Shown: positions 42,535 through 50,611 of the stretch, one piece after another
Layout: each line of letters begins with the position of its first letter
Position numbering within the stretch: position 1 is the first letter of the stretch
Assembly: GCA_963819755.1 (NCBI GenBank)
Contig: CAWFXB010000002.1
Coordinates: 992,001 to 1,056,000 of the forward strand
Direction: 5' to 3'
Length of the DNA: 64,000 nt
DNA from: VRUE01 sp963819755
GTDB lineage: Bacteria > Actinomycetota > Thermoleophilia > Solirubrobacterales > 70-9
Notes under the pieces: model-generated
What the model saw: the letters and a program-made list of their open reading frames with translations, nothing else
The model's database searches: none
Told to the model about the DNA's origin: nothing
Position numbers and translations under genes: made by a program

Positions 42535-43902
42535 ATGTTTGTCAACCGGCGCAAGGAGCTGGAGCAACTCGAGACGTGGTGGATGCGCAAAGGGGCGGCG
42601 CTCGGGGTCGTCTGGGGGCGTCGGAGGGTCGGGAAGACGGCATTGATCCAGCATTTCGGTAGCGACCGCCCGCCCGTCTTCCACACTGGCGGCGGGCGAC
42701 CGGCGGCCGCCGAGCTGGCGGCGCTCGCTCGCGCGGCCGCGCCGCTGCTCGCCGACGGGGTCCGCGACCTGGATGTCCGCCCGTTCGCGGATTGGGACGA
42801 TGCCCTCGAGACCTTGGCACTTGCCGCTGCCGACCGGCCCCTGCTGCTGGTCCTCGACGAGTTCCCGGCGCTGATCGAGACCTCTCCGGAGCTGCCGAGC
42901 CTGATTCGCGCCGCCTGGGACCGACTCCGTTCCCGTACCAGGCTCAAGCTCCTGCTCTGCGGCTCGGCCGTGAGGACGATGGAGGCGATGCAGGAGGAGC
43001 GGGCTCCACTCTACGGCCGCCTCGATCTCTTGCTTCTGCTCCACCCCTTCCGCCCTCACGAGGCGGCGGAGATGCTGCCCGCGCTGCCGCCGGCACAGCG
43101 CGCCCTGGTCTGGGGGCTGGTCGGCGGCATGCCCCTGTACCTGCGCTGGTGGGATCAGAGTGCGAGTCTCCGCGCCAATCTCTCCCGCCTGGCCTGCACG
43201 CCCGGAGGGCAGCTCCTCACGGAGGGGCAGCTGGTGCTGGCCACCGAGGGGGAGGGAGGGGAGTTGGCTCGGCTGGTGCTCTACGCGATTGCGACCGGCC
43301 GCAGCCGCTTCAACGAGATCGAGCAGACGGTCCGCGCCGATCCCGGCCGCACCCTCGACAGGCTCGTCGCCCTGCGCTTGATCGACCGCGTCGTGCCGGT
43401 GACCGAGGACCCGCGCCGCACCCGCAGGCGCATCTACCGGATCGCCGACAACTTCCTCGCCTTCTGGCTCGGCGCGCTCGACCGCTACCGGCCGGAGATC
43501 GAGCGTGGCCTGGGGCAGAGCATCCTGCCCGTTCTGCTCAAGTCGCTCGACGACCACATGGGGGGGCCCTGGGAGGAGGCGTTCCGCGACCATCTGCGCC
43601 GCCGCGCCGCCGCCGGTGAGCTTGGCGAGGACGTCGTCGCGATCGGGCCGTTCTGGACGAGTGCCGACGATCCGGCGGAGATAGATGCGGTGGCCCTCGC
43701 TGGCCGTGGTCGCGAGGCGGTTCTCCTCGGCGAGGCAAAGTGGGCCAAACGGGTCAGCGCGGCGCGGTTGCGCGCCGAGCTGGAGCGAAAGTCGGCCGCC
43801 CTGCCTCGATTGGCGGCGAACCCCCGCTACGCGATCTGTGCCAGGGAACTGGTCGATGGCGCCGATCAGGTCCTGGCGGTCACCGCCGCGGACATCTTCT
43901 GA
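42535..43902 (+). CDS. AAA-type ATPase of the ATPase_2/DUF234 group
   Basis: 455 aa. MFVNRRKELEQLETWW start, P-loop GRRRVGKTALIQHF (about 30-43), Walker B LLLVLDEFPALIE, sensor LLLCGSAVRTMEAM, then FRPHEAAEML. A winged-helix segment near 235-300 (FNEIEQTVRADPGRTLDRLVAL) precedes a C-terminal DUF234 nuclease-like domain (about 330-455) with EEAFRDHLRR, EIDAVALAGRGREAVLLGEAKW (a PD-(D/E)xK-like D...E-x-K). Such ATPases are common in archaea and sporadic in bacteria, often mobile. Function unknown. ATG 42535 sits beneath a tandem-palindrome array, possibly its own operator. Confidence 0.85.
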   Translation: MFVNRRKELEQLETWWMRKGAALGVVWGRRRVGKTALIQHFGSDRPPVFHTGGGRPAAAELAALARAAAPLLADGVRDLDVRPFADWDDALETLALAAADRPLLLVLDEFPALIETSPELPSLIRAAWDRLRSRTRLKLLLCGSAVRTMEAMQEERAPLYGRLDLLLLLHPFRPHEAAEMLPALPPAQRALVWGLVGGMPLYLRWWDQSASLRANLSRLACTPGGQLLTEGQLVLATEGEGGELARLVLYAIATGRSRFNEIEQTVRADPGRTLDRLVALRLIDRVVPVTEDPRRTRRRIYRIADNFLAFWLGALDRYRPEIERGLGQSILPVLLKSLDDHMGGPWEEAFRDHLRRRAAAGELGEDVVAIGPFWTSADDPAEIDAVALAGRGREAVLLGEAKWAKRVSAARLRAELERKSAALPRLAANPRYAICARELVDGADQVLAVTAADIF

Positions 43903-43917
43903 GCTGACCGCCTCTCA

Positions 43918-44535
43918 CTACTCCTCGCCGAAGAGCTGCAGGAAGGCGAGGCGGGTGAGGTCGTTGAGCTGCAACTGAACGCCGTCGGCGCGGCCGGCGG
44001 CGAGATCGAGGCAGAGCGATTCCTCGATCGCGCCGGCGACGAAGGCTGAGGTTGTGCGGGTGGTGCCGGCGCGGGCGCCAGGCTCACCGCGCGCCGTGTC
44101 GAGCGCTGTGATGAGGCGATCTACCACTTCCTGGTGCACGGTCCAGGAGCTGCCGCGCGCCGCCCTCACTTCCAGCAGCAGCGCTTTCGCCATCAGCGGC
44201 TGCTCGGCGACGAAGCGCAGCAGCTCGGCCAGCGCGGCGCGGAAGCCCTCGCGCCAGCTCGACGCCGCTTCGCAGGCCTCGAGGATCTGTGTGCCGAAGC
44301 GATCGGCCGCCTCTTCGTAGGCGCGGGCGAAGCAGGTCTCCTTGCTGCCGAATCGTCGGTGGAAGCGGTCCTGGGTTATCCGGGCCCGCTCGGCAACCTC
44401 GCGCACCGTCGCCTTTGCGTAGCCCTTCTCGCCGACCGTCAGCAACATCGCCTCGAGCACGTCCTCGTCGCCGCTGGGGTCGGGCCCGACATCCTCCCAA
44501 GAGCGAACGGCGCGGAGTGGCCCAGGTGCTTCCAT
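43918..44535 (-). CDS. TetR-family transcriptional regulator
   Basis: 205 aa. HTH (about 22-70): EDVLEAMLLTVGEKGYAKAT, VREVAERARITQDRFHRRF, GSKETCFARAYEE. Helical ligand domain with SSWREGFRAALAELLRFVAEQ, ending LNDLTRLAFLQLFGEE. It lacks the GRHxLPRE leader of the others and so is a more distant member. Divergent from the TetR at 44622, with a palindrome-rich 86-base region between the starts. Confidence 0.87.
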   Translation of the reverse strand: MEAPGPLRAVRSWEDVGPDPSGDEDVLEAMLLTVGEKGYAKATVREVAERARITQDRFHRRFGSKETCFARAYEEAADRFGTQILEACEAASSWREGFRAALAELLRFVAEQPLMAKALLLEVRAARGSSWTVHQEVVDRLITALDTARGEPGARAGTTRTTSAFVAGAIEESLCLDLAAGRADGVQLQLNDLTRLAFLQLFGEE

Positions 44536-44555
44536 TCAGGATACCATAGCTTATG

Positions 44556-44606
44556 TTTGGGAACTTTTCCCATCTCAAGTACCAGTTTCGTACCAATGGG
44601 AACTGG
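44556..44606. promoter_or_regulatory. Operator region between divergent TetR genes
   Basis: Contains TGGGAACTTTTCCCA (imperfect palindrome), GTACCAGTTTCGTAC and CCAGTT...AACTGG ends. TTTGGGAACTTT recurs at 46054-46065 upstream of the secreted-protein operon, suggesting a shared regulator. Confidence 0.45.
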
Positions 44607-44621
44607 CGCTATCCTGGACCT

Positions 44622-45302
44622 GTGCGAGCCCTGCCCGGAAAGGAGAACCGGCAGCCTCCCGGCCCCGAGCCGGTCAGCCGCGATGCCGCTGCCGCCGACC
44701 AGCGCCGCCGCATCCTCGAGGCGACCGCCGAGCTGATCGCCGAGCAGGGCTATCAGGAGACGACGATGGAGGAGATCGTCCGCCGCGCCAAGGTCGGCTA
44801 CGCGACCTTCTACAAGCACTATCCCGACAAGGAGGCCGCCTTTCTGGCGCTGCTCGACGCGGCGACCGATCGCACGGTCGGCCGGGTCGAAGACGCCTAC
44901 AAGCGCGAAGAAGGCCCCTGGACCGACCGCGTCGGCGCGGCGCTCGGCGTCCTCTTCGAAGACGTCGCCGCCCACCCCGCCGCCGCCCGCGCGGCCCTGG
45001 TCGAGGCTGTTGCCGCCGGCCCCGAGGCGGCTGCCAAGCATGAGGCGGCGCTGAAACGGCTGGCGCCGTTACTGCGACCGGGCCGCGAGCTCAACCCGCG
45101 CCAGGCGGAGCTGCCGGAGAGCCTCGAGGAGACGCTGGCAGGCGGGATCGTCTGGGTGCTGGGACAGCGACTGATCGGCGGCGAAGCCGACAAGCTGCGC
45201 GGCCTCCTGCCCGAGACCCTCGAGTTCGTCCTCCGCCCCTATGTGGGTGAGGACGAGGCGGCGCGGGAGGCCGGCGAGGTCGCCGACGCGATCTCGGCTT
45301 AG
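44622..45302 (+). CDS. TetR-family transcriptional regulator
   Basis: 226 aa from GTG 44622. HTH: RRRILEATAELIAEQGYQET, TMEEIVRRAKVGYATFYKHY, PDKEAAFLALLDA; ligand domain with ALVEAVAAGPEAAAKHEAAL and an end LPETLEFVLRPYVGEDEA of the paralogue type. An upstream in-frame ATG at 44553 would place 23 codons across the operator palindromes, so GTG 44622 is preferred. Followed at 18 bases by another TetR gene, probably co-transcribed. Confidence 0.85.
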   Translation: MRALPGKENRQPPGPEPVSRDAAAADQRRRILEATAELIAEQGYQETTMEEIVRRAKVGYATFYKHYPDKEAAFLALLDAATDRTVGRVEDAYKREEGPWTDRVGAALGVLFEDVAAHPAAARAALVEAVAAGPEAAAKHEAALKRLAPLLRPGRELNPRQAELPESLEETLAGGIVWVLGQRLIGGEADKLRGLLPETLEFVLRPYVGEDEAAREAGEVADAISA

Positions 45303-45320
45303 CCCTCCCCGCCCACAGCG

Positions 45321-45977
45321 ATGCCCGCCGAAGAGCTCGGCCCCCTCCCCGCCGGCCGCCACGGCTTCAGCCGCGAGCAGGTCGCCCACCACCAGCGCGA
45401 GCGGCTGATCGCCGGCCTCGCCGAAGCGGTCGCCGAAAAGGGCTATGCCGCCGTCACGCTGACCGACATCGTCAGGCAGGCGAAGGTGTCGCGCCGGGTC
45501 TTCTACGCCAACTTCGAGAGCAAGGAGCAGTGCTTCCTCGCCGCCTTCGAGGTTGTGGTCGACCATCTACGCGAGCTGGTCGCCGAGGCGGTCGAGGGGA
45601 TCGAGGGCTGGTCAGGGCAGGCGATCGCCGCGACCCGCGCCGTGCTTGCCTTCCTGGCCTCCGAGCCCGACCTCGCCCGCCTCTGCCTGGTCGAATCGCG
45701 CGCCGCGGGACCGGCGGTGACGACCCGCTTCAACCAGGCGGCGGCGGAGATGGCGCCGTTGCTGCGCATCGGCCGCGCCGAGCGCCCCGAGGGCAAGCGC
45801 CTCCCCGAGTCCACCGAGGACTCGACCGTCGGCTCCCTCGTCTCCCTCGCCCACCGTAAGGTCGCCGCCGGCGAAGCGATGCAGCTGGAGGATCTCCTCC
45901 CCGACTGCGCCGAGCTCGTCCTCCTGCCCTACCTGGGCCCCGCCGAAGCATCCCGCCTCGCCCGCCAAGCGGCGTAG
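45321..45977 (+). CDS. TetR-family transcriptional regulator
   Basis: 218 aa. Carries the paralogue leader LPAGRHGFSREQVAHHQ, HTH RERLIAGLAEAVAEKGYAAV, TLTDIVRQAKVSRRVFYANF, ESKEQCFLAAFE, and ligand domain CLVESRAAGPAVTTRFNQAA ending CAELVLLPYLGPAEAS. Second gene of a TetR pair directly upstream of the secreted-protein island, whose promoter region shares a 12-base motif with the TetR operator region at 44556. Confidence 0.87.
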   Translation: MPAEELGPLPAGRHGFSREQVAHHQRERLIAGLAEAVAEKGYAAVTLTDIVRQAKVSRRVFYANFESKEQCFLAAFEVVVDHLRELVAEAVEGIEGWSGQAIAATRAVLAFLASEPDLARLCLVESRAAGPAVTTRFNQAAAEMAPLLRIGRAERPEGKRLPESTEDSTVGSLVSLAHRKVAAGEAMQLEDLLPDCAELVLLPYLGPAEASRLARQAA

Positions 45978-46252
45978 CCCAGCTGGGAAGCGGTACAGCC
46001 GTTTGGTACCCCCTCGTCCCCTCAGGGAACGCATCTAGGAACGCGTTTTCTCTTTTGGGAACTTTCCTTGACAACTCCGTGACGGAGTGCTTTCCTTGCG
46101 CTGTCGGCGGTACGGCTAGTACTTTCTAGGAACTAGTCGCATCTATCCGACATCAGGGAAACACGAGGTACAGGGACTACATAACCGAGCTTCGCCAAAG
46201 GGGCCGCCAAGGGAAGCGGTCGGCAGAGGGGCTCACGGGATGAGGAGAGTCA
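45978..46252 (+). promoter_or_regulatory. Promoter region of the secreted-protein operon
   Basis: 275 bases without a gene. It holds direct GGAAC repeats (AGGGAACGC, AGGAACGC, TGGGAAC), TTTGGGAACTTT at 46054-46065, a consensus-like TTGACA at 46068-46073 immediately followed by the palindrome ACTCCG-TGA-CGGAGT (46074-46088), and CTAGT...ACTAG at about 46117-46135. GAGGAGA before GTG 46253 serves as ribosome site. Which -10 is used is unclear. Confidence 0.45.
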
Positions 46253-49200
46253 GTGAGAGATCGCGCCAGGGCATCAAGAGCTGGATCGCACCCTTCGGCC
46301 GGGGTTGCCGTCAGGCGAGTCGCCTTCGCGGGCGCCATCGCCGCGTTCTTTTGTGCTCTCCTTTTTGCCCACGTCAACCCTGCCCTGGCCGCCAGCGAAC
46401 ACGTCTTCGACCCTCACCTCTCGCTGACCGGGACGTGCAACACCTCGGTCCTCGACGAAGTCGCCGACCCGAGCTGCCCGTATCCGACGCCCGCAGAAGG
46501 CGGCCCGCATGCCTTCATCAACGCCTGCGGCACCGCCACCGACCCCAAGGGATACATATACGTCGCCAACAACAGCCCCCAAGGCGAACAACGGATCGAC
46601 GTCTTCAAACCTGACGGCGAGCTCGTCACCGAGATCGCCCACACCCCAGAACAGGGCTGCCGGCTCGACGTCGACTCGGCGGGACGGATCTACGTGGCGG
46701 GCGAGCTCGAACCGAGCGCTCCGTACAAGGTGTTCCGCTACACCCCCAACTCCTACCCGCCGAGCAAGGAAGCCGGCTACGGCGCCCAGGAAGTGTGCGT
46801 GGACCACCCCGACGAAGTCCTAGGCGTGGCGATCGACCCGACCAACGACCACCTCTACGTCGCTGCCAACCACATCCGCGAGTACAACGCCAACTGCGAA
46901 CTGCTGGGTGGGGTCAACGAGATCCAGCGGGTGGCAGTCGACGCCACGGGCGGCACCTTTGAACTGGGGTTCAATGGCCTTACCGGCCCGATCGCCTTCG
47001 ACGCCCCTGCGACCGGCGCCGGCTCGGTTCAGGAAGCACTAGAGGGGCTGGCGGCAATCGCCCCCGGCGACGTCGTCGTCAGCGGCCCCGACGGTGGCCC
47101 CTGGACGGTCGAATTCACCGGCGCCCTCTCGAAGCAGAACATCAGCCCGCTCGCAGTTGACGGTACCGGCCTCGCGGTCGGCGCCGGCAACACGCTGAAC
47201 TGCACCGATCTGCCCGAAGCCAGAGGATCATCCCCACAGCCCTCCTACGCCTTCCAGTGGCTGCGCAACGGCGCCCCGATCGCCGGCGCCGGCTCCGCCA
47301 TCTACACGCTCCAAGCCGCCGACGCGGGGGCCGTGGTCCAGTGCCGGGCCACCGCCACCAACACGGTCGAAGACAAAGGTGGCGGCTTCACCGGCGTCGT
47401 CTCGTTCACGGTGCCCGCGCCGATCGTCCAGCCACCGCCCGCCACGGCGCCGCCGAGCGTCCCGGTCTTGGTCGCGGTCAAAGTAATCCAGAGTGCAGAA
47501 CTCGTGGTCGGCGGCCCCGGTGGGCAGGAACTGACCTGCGACCCGCAGGCGGCCAAATGGACCGGCAGTCCGAGCTTTGCCTACCGTTGGTATCGCAACG
47601 GCTCCCCGATCGAAGGCGCCGGCTCCTCCAGCTACGTGGTCAGCGCCGCCGACCTCTCTACCCGCGCCAATTTCCAGTGCGTCGTCACCGCGACCAACGG
47701 CGGCGGCACGGTGGTCCGGCCGAGCGGCGCTGTCGAAACGGATCCGTTCCCCGAACCGCAAACCTTCAACGTCACGAACCTGGCCGTCCCCGTCACGGTC
47801 ACGACGGCGACCGCGGGCACCGATGGGACGTTCGCGGAGGGGGCACAGGACGTAGACGTCTGGCACGCCGTAGTGGAAGGCGAAGAGCACTTCGATGTCT
47901 ACGCCTCGGGAAAGCCCGGGGTAAAGGCCGAAGTCCGCGTCTACAACGGCGAAGCGCCGCATGAACTGGAGCAGACGATCCCGGAAGTGGCGGTGACCGA
48001 CGCATCCAGCAACGAGCTGTTCAAGCTCGCCGTCGACCAGGCGAACGGCGATGTCTACATAACCGAAGTGGCCGTACCGCCGATCCGCGTCAACCAGTTC
48101 TGCCGCGATCCCGAAAGCGGTGGGTTCGGCTCGGGGCCGTGCAGCGTCATCGAACACAGCCTCACCTCGTTCAGCGGCGACGACGTCGCGGTCGACGGCT
48201 CCCCCGAATCGCCCAACCACGGCGACCTCTTCATCGCCGCCAACACCCACCTCTACGCCTTCGCGCCGCTCGAAGTGGGCCCGCCGGTGGTGAGCGGGCA
48301 GTCGGTCTCCCAGGTGACGAGGACGGCGGCGACCCTGCACGGCACCCTGGACCCGGCCGGGGTGCAAACCGACTACCGCTTCGAATACGTCGATCAGGCG
48401 AGCTTCGAAGCGAGCGGCTTCGAAACGGCCAAGCGCATCCCGCTCCCCGACGGCAGTCTCGCCGCCGATGCGTCGCCGAGCACTCTCTCGGCGTCGATCT
48501 CGGGCCTGACTCCAGGCGCGTCATACCGCTTCCGCCTCGTCGCCGCCAACCACTGCAAACCGCTCGAAGAAGAAGCGATCTGCGAAACCGAGGGCGAAGG
48601 CAAACCCGGCGAAGAAGGCGAAGCGGCGAGCTTTGCCACCTACCCGGTGTTCGAAGCCGAAGAATGCCCCAACGAAGCGCTTCGCCTCGGTCCCTCTGCC
48701 AACCTGCCCGATTGCCGCGCCTATGAGCTGGTCACGCCCGCCGACTCGGGCGGGCGGGTTGCCGTGTGGGCGAGCGACCTGGACAGCTCGCTCGCCACCC
48801 CCGACGGTGAAAGCCTCCTCTTCGGCAGCCATAACGGCGCCCTGCCGGGGCTCGGCGGCAACGGCGCCGTAGACGCCTACCTAGCCCGTCGCGGCCCGGG
48901 CGGCTGGCAGAGCGCCAACGCCGGGCCCTCCGCCGCGCAAGCCCACCTGCCGTTCGTGTTCCTCTTCAGCCCCGATCACGGCTACTCGGACTGGTTGGTG
49001 AACTCTCCCTTCGGCGGCAGCCTCGACACCAGTTGCAGCAGCCACTACCTGCGCAACCCCGACGGCAGCTTCGAATTGCTCGGCCGCGGCAGCCTCGGCG
49101 AAGACCCGACCGCCGTGGTGCGATTCATGAGCGCGGGGGCGAGCCACGTCGTCTTCGAGACGGGAAGGAGCAAGACCGCCTCCTGCGAAGACAATACGAT

Positions 49201-50611
49201 TCACCTTGCAAAGCAGCTCGAGCCCGACGCCCCGCCGGAAGGAACGTCGGCTGTCTACGATCGCAGCCCCGGCGGGCCGACCCACGTCGTCTCGCTGCTG
49301 CCGGGTGACGTCACTCCAAGTGAAGATGCCGAATATGCAGGCGCCTCAGCCGACGGCTCGATGGTGCTGTTCAGCGTCGGTCACTCCGTCCCCCTCTACG
49401 CCCGCATCGATAACGCCTCCACGGTCGAGGTCGCCGGCCAACCGGGTTGGACCTTCGCCGGGACCTCGGAGCACGGCGACCGCGTCTTCTACCTGGAAGG
49501 CGGCGACATCTTTGCCTGCGAGGTCCGTGTCTCTGGTTGCGCCGGGCCGGGATCGAGCCCTTCGACCCAGATCGGCTCCGGCGGTGAATCAGAAGTGGTC
49601 AACATCTCCGCCGACGGCTCCCGCCTCTACTTCGCCTCCAAGACGGTCCTCACCGGCGAAGAAGCAAACGACCAGGGCGCCAAAGCCGAAGCCGGCGAGG
49701 AGAACCTCTATCTCTGGGACGCGGCGAGCGAAACGATCCGTTTCCTTGCCACCGTCACCGCCGAAGACGTCACCGGTGTGCCCGCCTCCGGAGCGTCGAA
49801 CTCAGGCGGGCTAGGTCTCTGGACCCAAGATGCAGCGACACGCGCCAACGCCGCCGACGACCCCTCGCGCACGACGCCCGACGGCTCGGTCCTGCTCTTC
49901 CAGTCGCGGGCGAAGCTCACCCCCTACGACAACGCCGGCCACATCGAGGTCTACCGCTACGACGCCGACGACAACAGCCTCGCCTGCCTCTCCTGCAACC
50001 CGACCGGGGAGCCGGCGAGCTCCGACGCCAAGCTGCAGAGCCTCGCCCCCGAAGAGCCGGGCCAGACCGCGCCGATCGTCCAGGCGGCCCCGGTCGCAAG
50101 CCTCGGCTCGAGCGGCAAGCGAGCCTTCTTCCAAAGCGACGAACGCCTCGCCCTGCGCGACACGGACGGCCTCTCCGACGTCTATGAGTGGGAGGCGAAC
50201 GGCGAAGGCGGCTGCAAGCGTGCCGCCGGCTGCGTCGAGCTGATCTCGGCCGGGCCGAACGGGGACTCTGACTACCTCTACGCTGCCACCCCGAGCGGCG
50301 ACGACGTCTTCATCCGCACGGTCGACAGCCTCGTCGCCCAAGACAGCGACGGCGGCATTCCCTCGATCTACGACGCCCGTGTCGGCGGCGGCTTCCCGCC
50401 GCCGACACAGCCAAACGGCGAATGCCTGGGCGAAGCCTGCCAGCCGGCGGCGGTGGCTCCCGACGACCAGACCCCGGCCAGCTCGACTTTCTCCGGTGTC
50501 GGTAACGCGCACGCGAAGAAAGCTCAGAGGCGCCACAAGCACAAACGCAAAGGCCCTCACCACCGCCATGCGCGAAGGCACACCCACCACGACAGGAGGA
50601 CGGCTCGATGA
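46253..50611 (+). CDS. Giant secreted propeller/Ig-like surface protein
   Basis: 1452 aa. Signal sequence at about residues 23-50 (VAFAGAIAAFFCALLFAHVNPALAA). Order: NHL/SMP-30-like propeller blades (about 55-210, TDPKGYIYVANN, DSAGRIYVAGE, DPTNDHLYVAAN); two Ig-like modules (about 300-385 and 415-485), each with FQW/YRW-x-RNG-x-PI-x-GAGS; an FN3-like module (ATLHGTLDPAGVQTDYRFEYV to ISGLTPGASYRFRLVAANH); then TolB-like blades (about 830-1400, DSSLATPDGESLLFGS, ASADGSMVLFSVG, TTPDGSVLLFQSRAKL). The tail is His/Lys/Arg-rich (KKAQRRHKHKRKGPHH). The class is abundant in Thermoleophilia; function unknown, probably adhesive or structural. GTG start; overlaps the next gene (ATGA). Confidence 0.85.
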   Translation: MRDRARASRAGSHPSAGVAVRRVAFAGAIAAFFCALLFAHVNPALAASEHVFDPHLSLTGTCNTSVLDEVADPSCPYPTPAEGGPHAFINACGTATDPKGYIYVANNSPQGEQRIDVFKPDGELVTEIAHTPEQGCRLDVDSAGRIYVAGELEPSAPYKVFRYTPNSYPPSKEAGYGAQEVCVDHPDEVLGVAIDPTNDHLYVAANHIREYNANCELLGGVNEIQRVAVDATGGTFELGFNGLTGPIAFDAPATGAGSVQEALEGLAAIAPGDVVVSGPDGGPWTVEFTGALSKQNISPLAVDGTGLAVGAGNTLNCTDLPEARGSSPQPSYAFQWLRNGAPIAGAGSAIYTLQAADAGAVVQCRATATNTVEDKGGGFTGVVSFTVPAPIVQPPPATAPPSVPVLVAVKVIQSAELVVGGPGGQELTCDPQAAKWTGSPSFAYRWYRNGSPIEGAGSSSYVVSAADLSTRANFQCVVTATNGGGTVVRPSGAVETDPFPEPQTFNVTNLAVPVTVTTATAGTDGTFAEGAQDVDVWHAVVEGEEHFDVYASGKPGVKAEVRVYNGEAPHELEQTIPEVAVTDASSNELFKLAVDQANGDVYITEVAVPPIRVNQFCRDPESGGFGSGPCSVIEHSLTSFSGDDVAVDGSPESPNHGDLFIAANTHLYAFAPLEVGPPVVSGQSVSQVTRTAATLHGTLDPAGVQTDYRFEYVDQASFEASGFETAKRIPLPDGSLAADASPSTLSASISGLTPGASYRFRLVAANHCKPLEEEAICETEGEGKPGEEGEAASFATYPVFEAEECPNEALRLGPSANLPDCRAYELVTPADSGGRVAVWASDLDSSLATPDGESLLFGSHNGALPGLGGNGAVDAYLARRGPGGWQSANAGPSAAQAHLPFVFLFSPDHGYSDWLVNSPFGGSLDTSCSSHYLRNPDGSFELLGRGSLGEDPTAVVRFMSAGASHVVFETGRSKTASCEDNTIHLAKQLEPDAPPEGTSAVYDRSPGGPTHVVSLLPGDVTPSEDAEYAGASADGSMVLFSVGHSVPLYARIDNASTVEVAGQPGWTFAGTSEHGDRVFYLEGGDIFACEVRVSGCAGPGSSPSTQIGSGGESEVVNISADGSRLYFASKTVLTGEEANDQGAKAEAGEENLYLWDAASETIRFLATVTAEDVTGVPASGASNSGGLGLWTQDAATRANAADDPSRTTPDGSVLLFQSRAKLTPYDNAGHIEVYRYDADDNSLACLSCNPTGEPASSDAKLQSLAPEEPGQTAPIVQAAPVASLGSSGKRAFFQSDERLALRDTDGLSDVYEWEANGEGGCKRAAGCVELISAGPNGDSDYLYAATPSGDDVFIRTVDSLVAQDSDGGIPSIYDARVGGGFPPPTQPNGECLGEACQPAAVAPDDQTPASSTFSGVGNAHAKKAQRRHKHKRKGPHHRHARRHTHHDRRTAR

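Noticed and set aside
41605..43593. A minus-strand open frame continuing far upstream of pyrF
   Set aside because: Only the part up to 42441 has PyrF motifs; the rest is antisense to the ATPase gene and has Arg/Glu-rich shadow composition.
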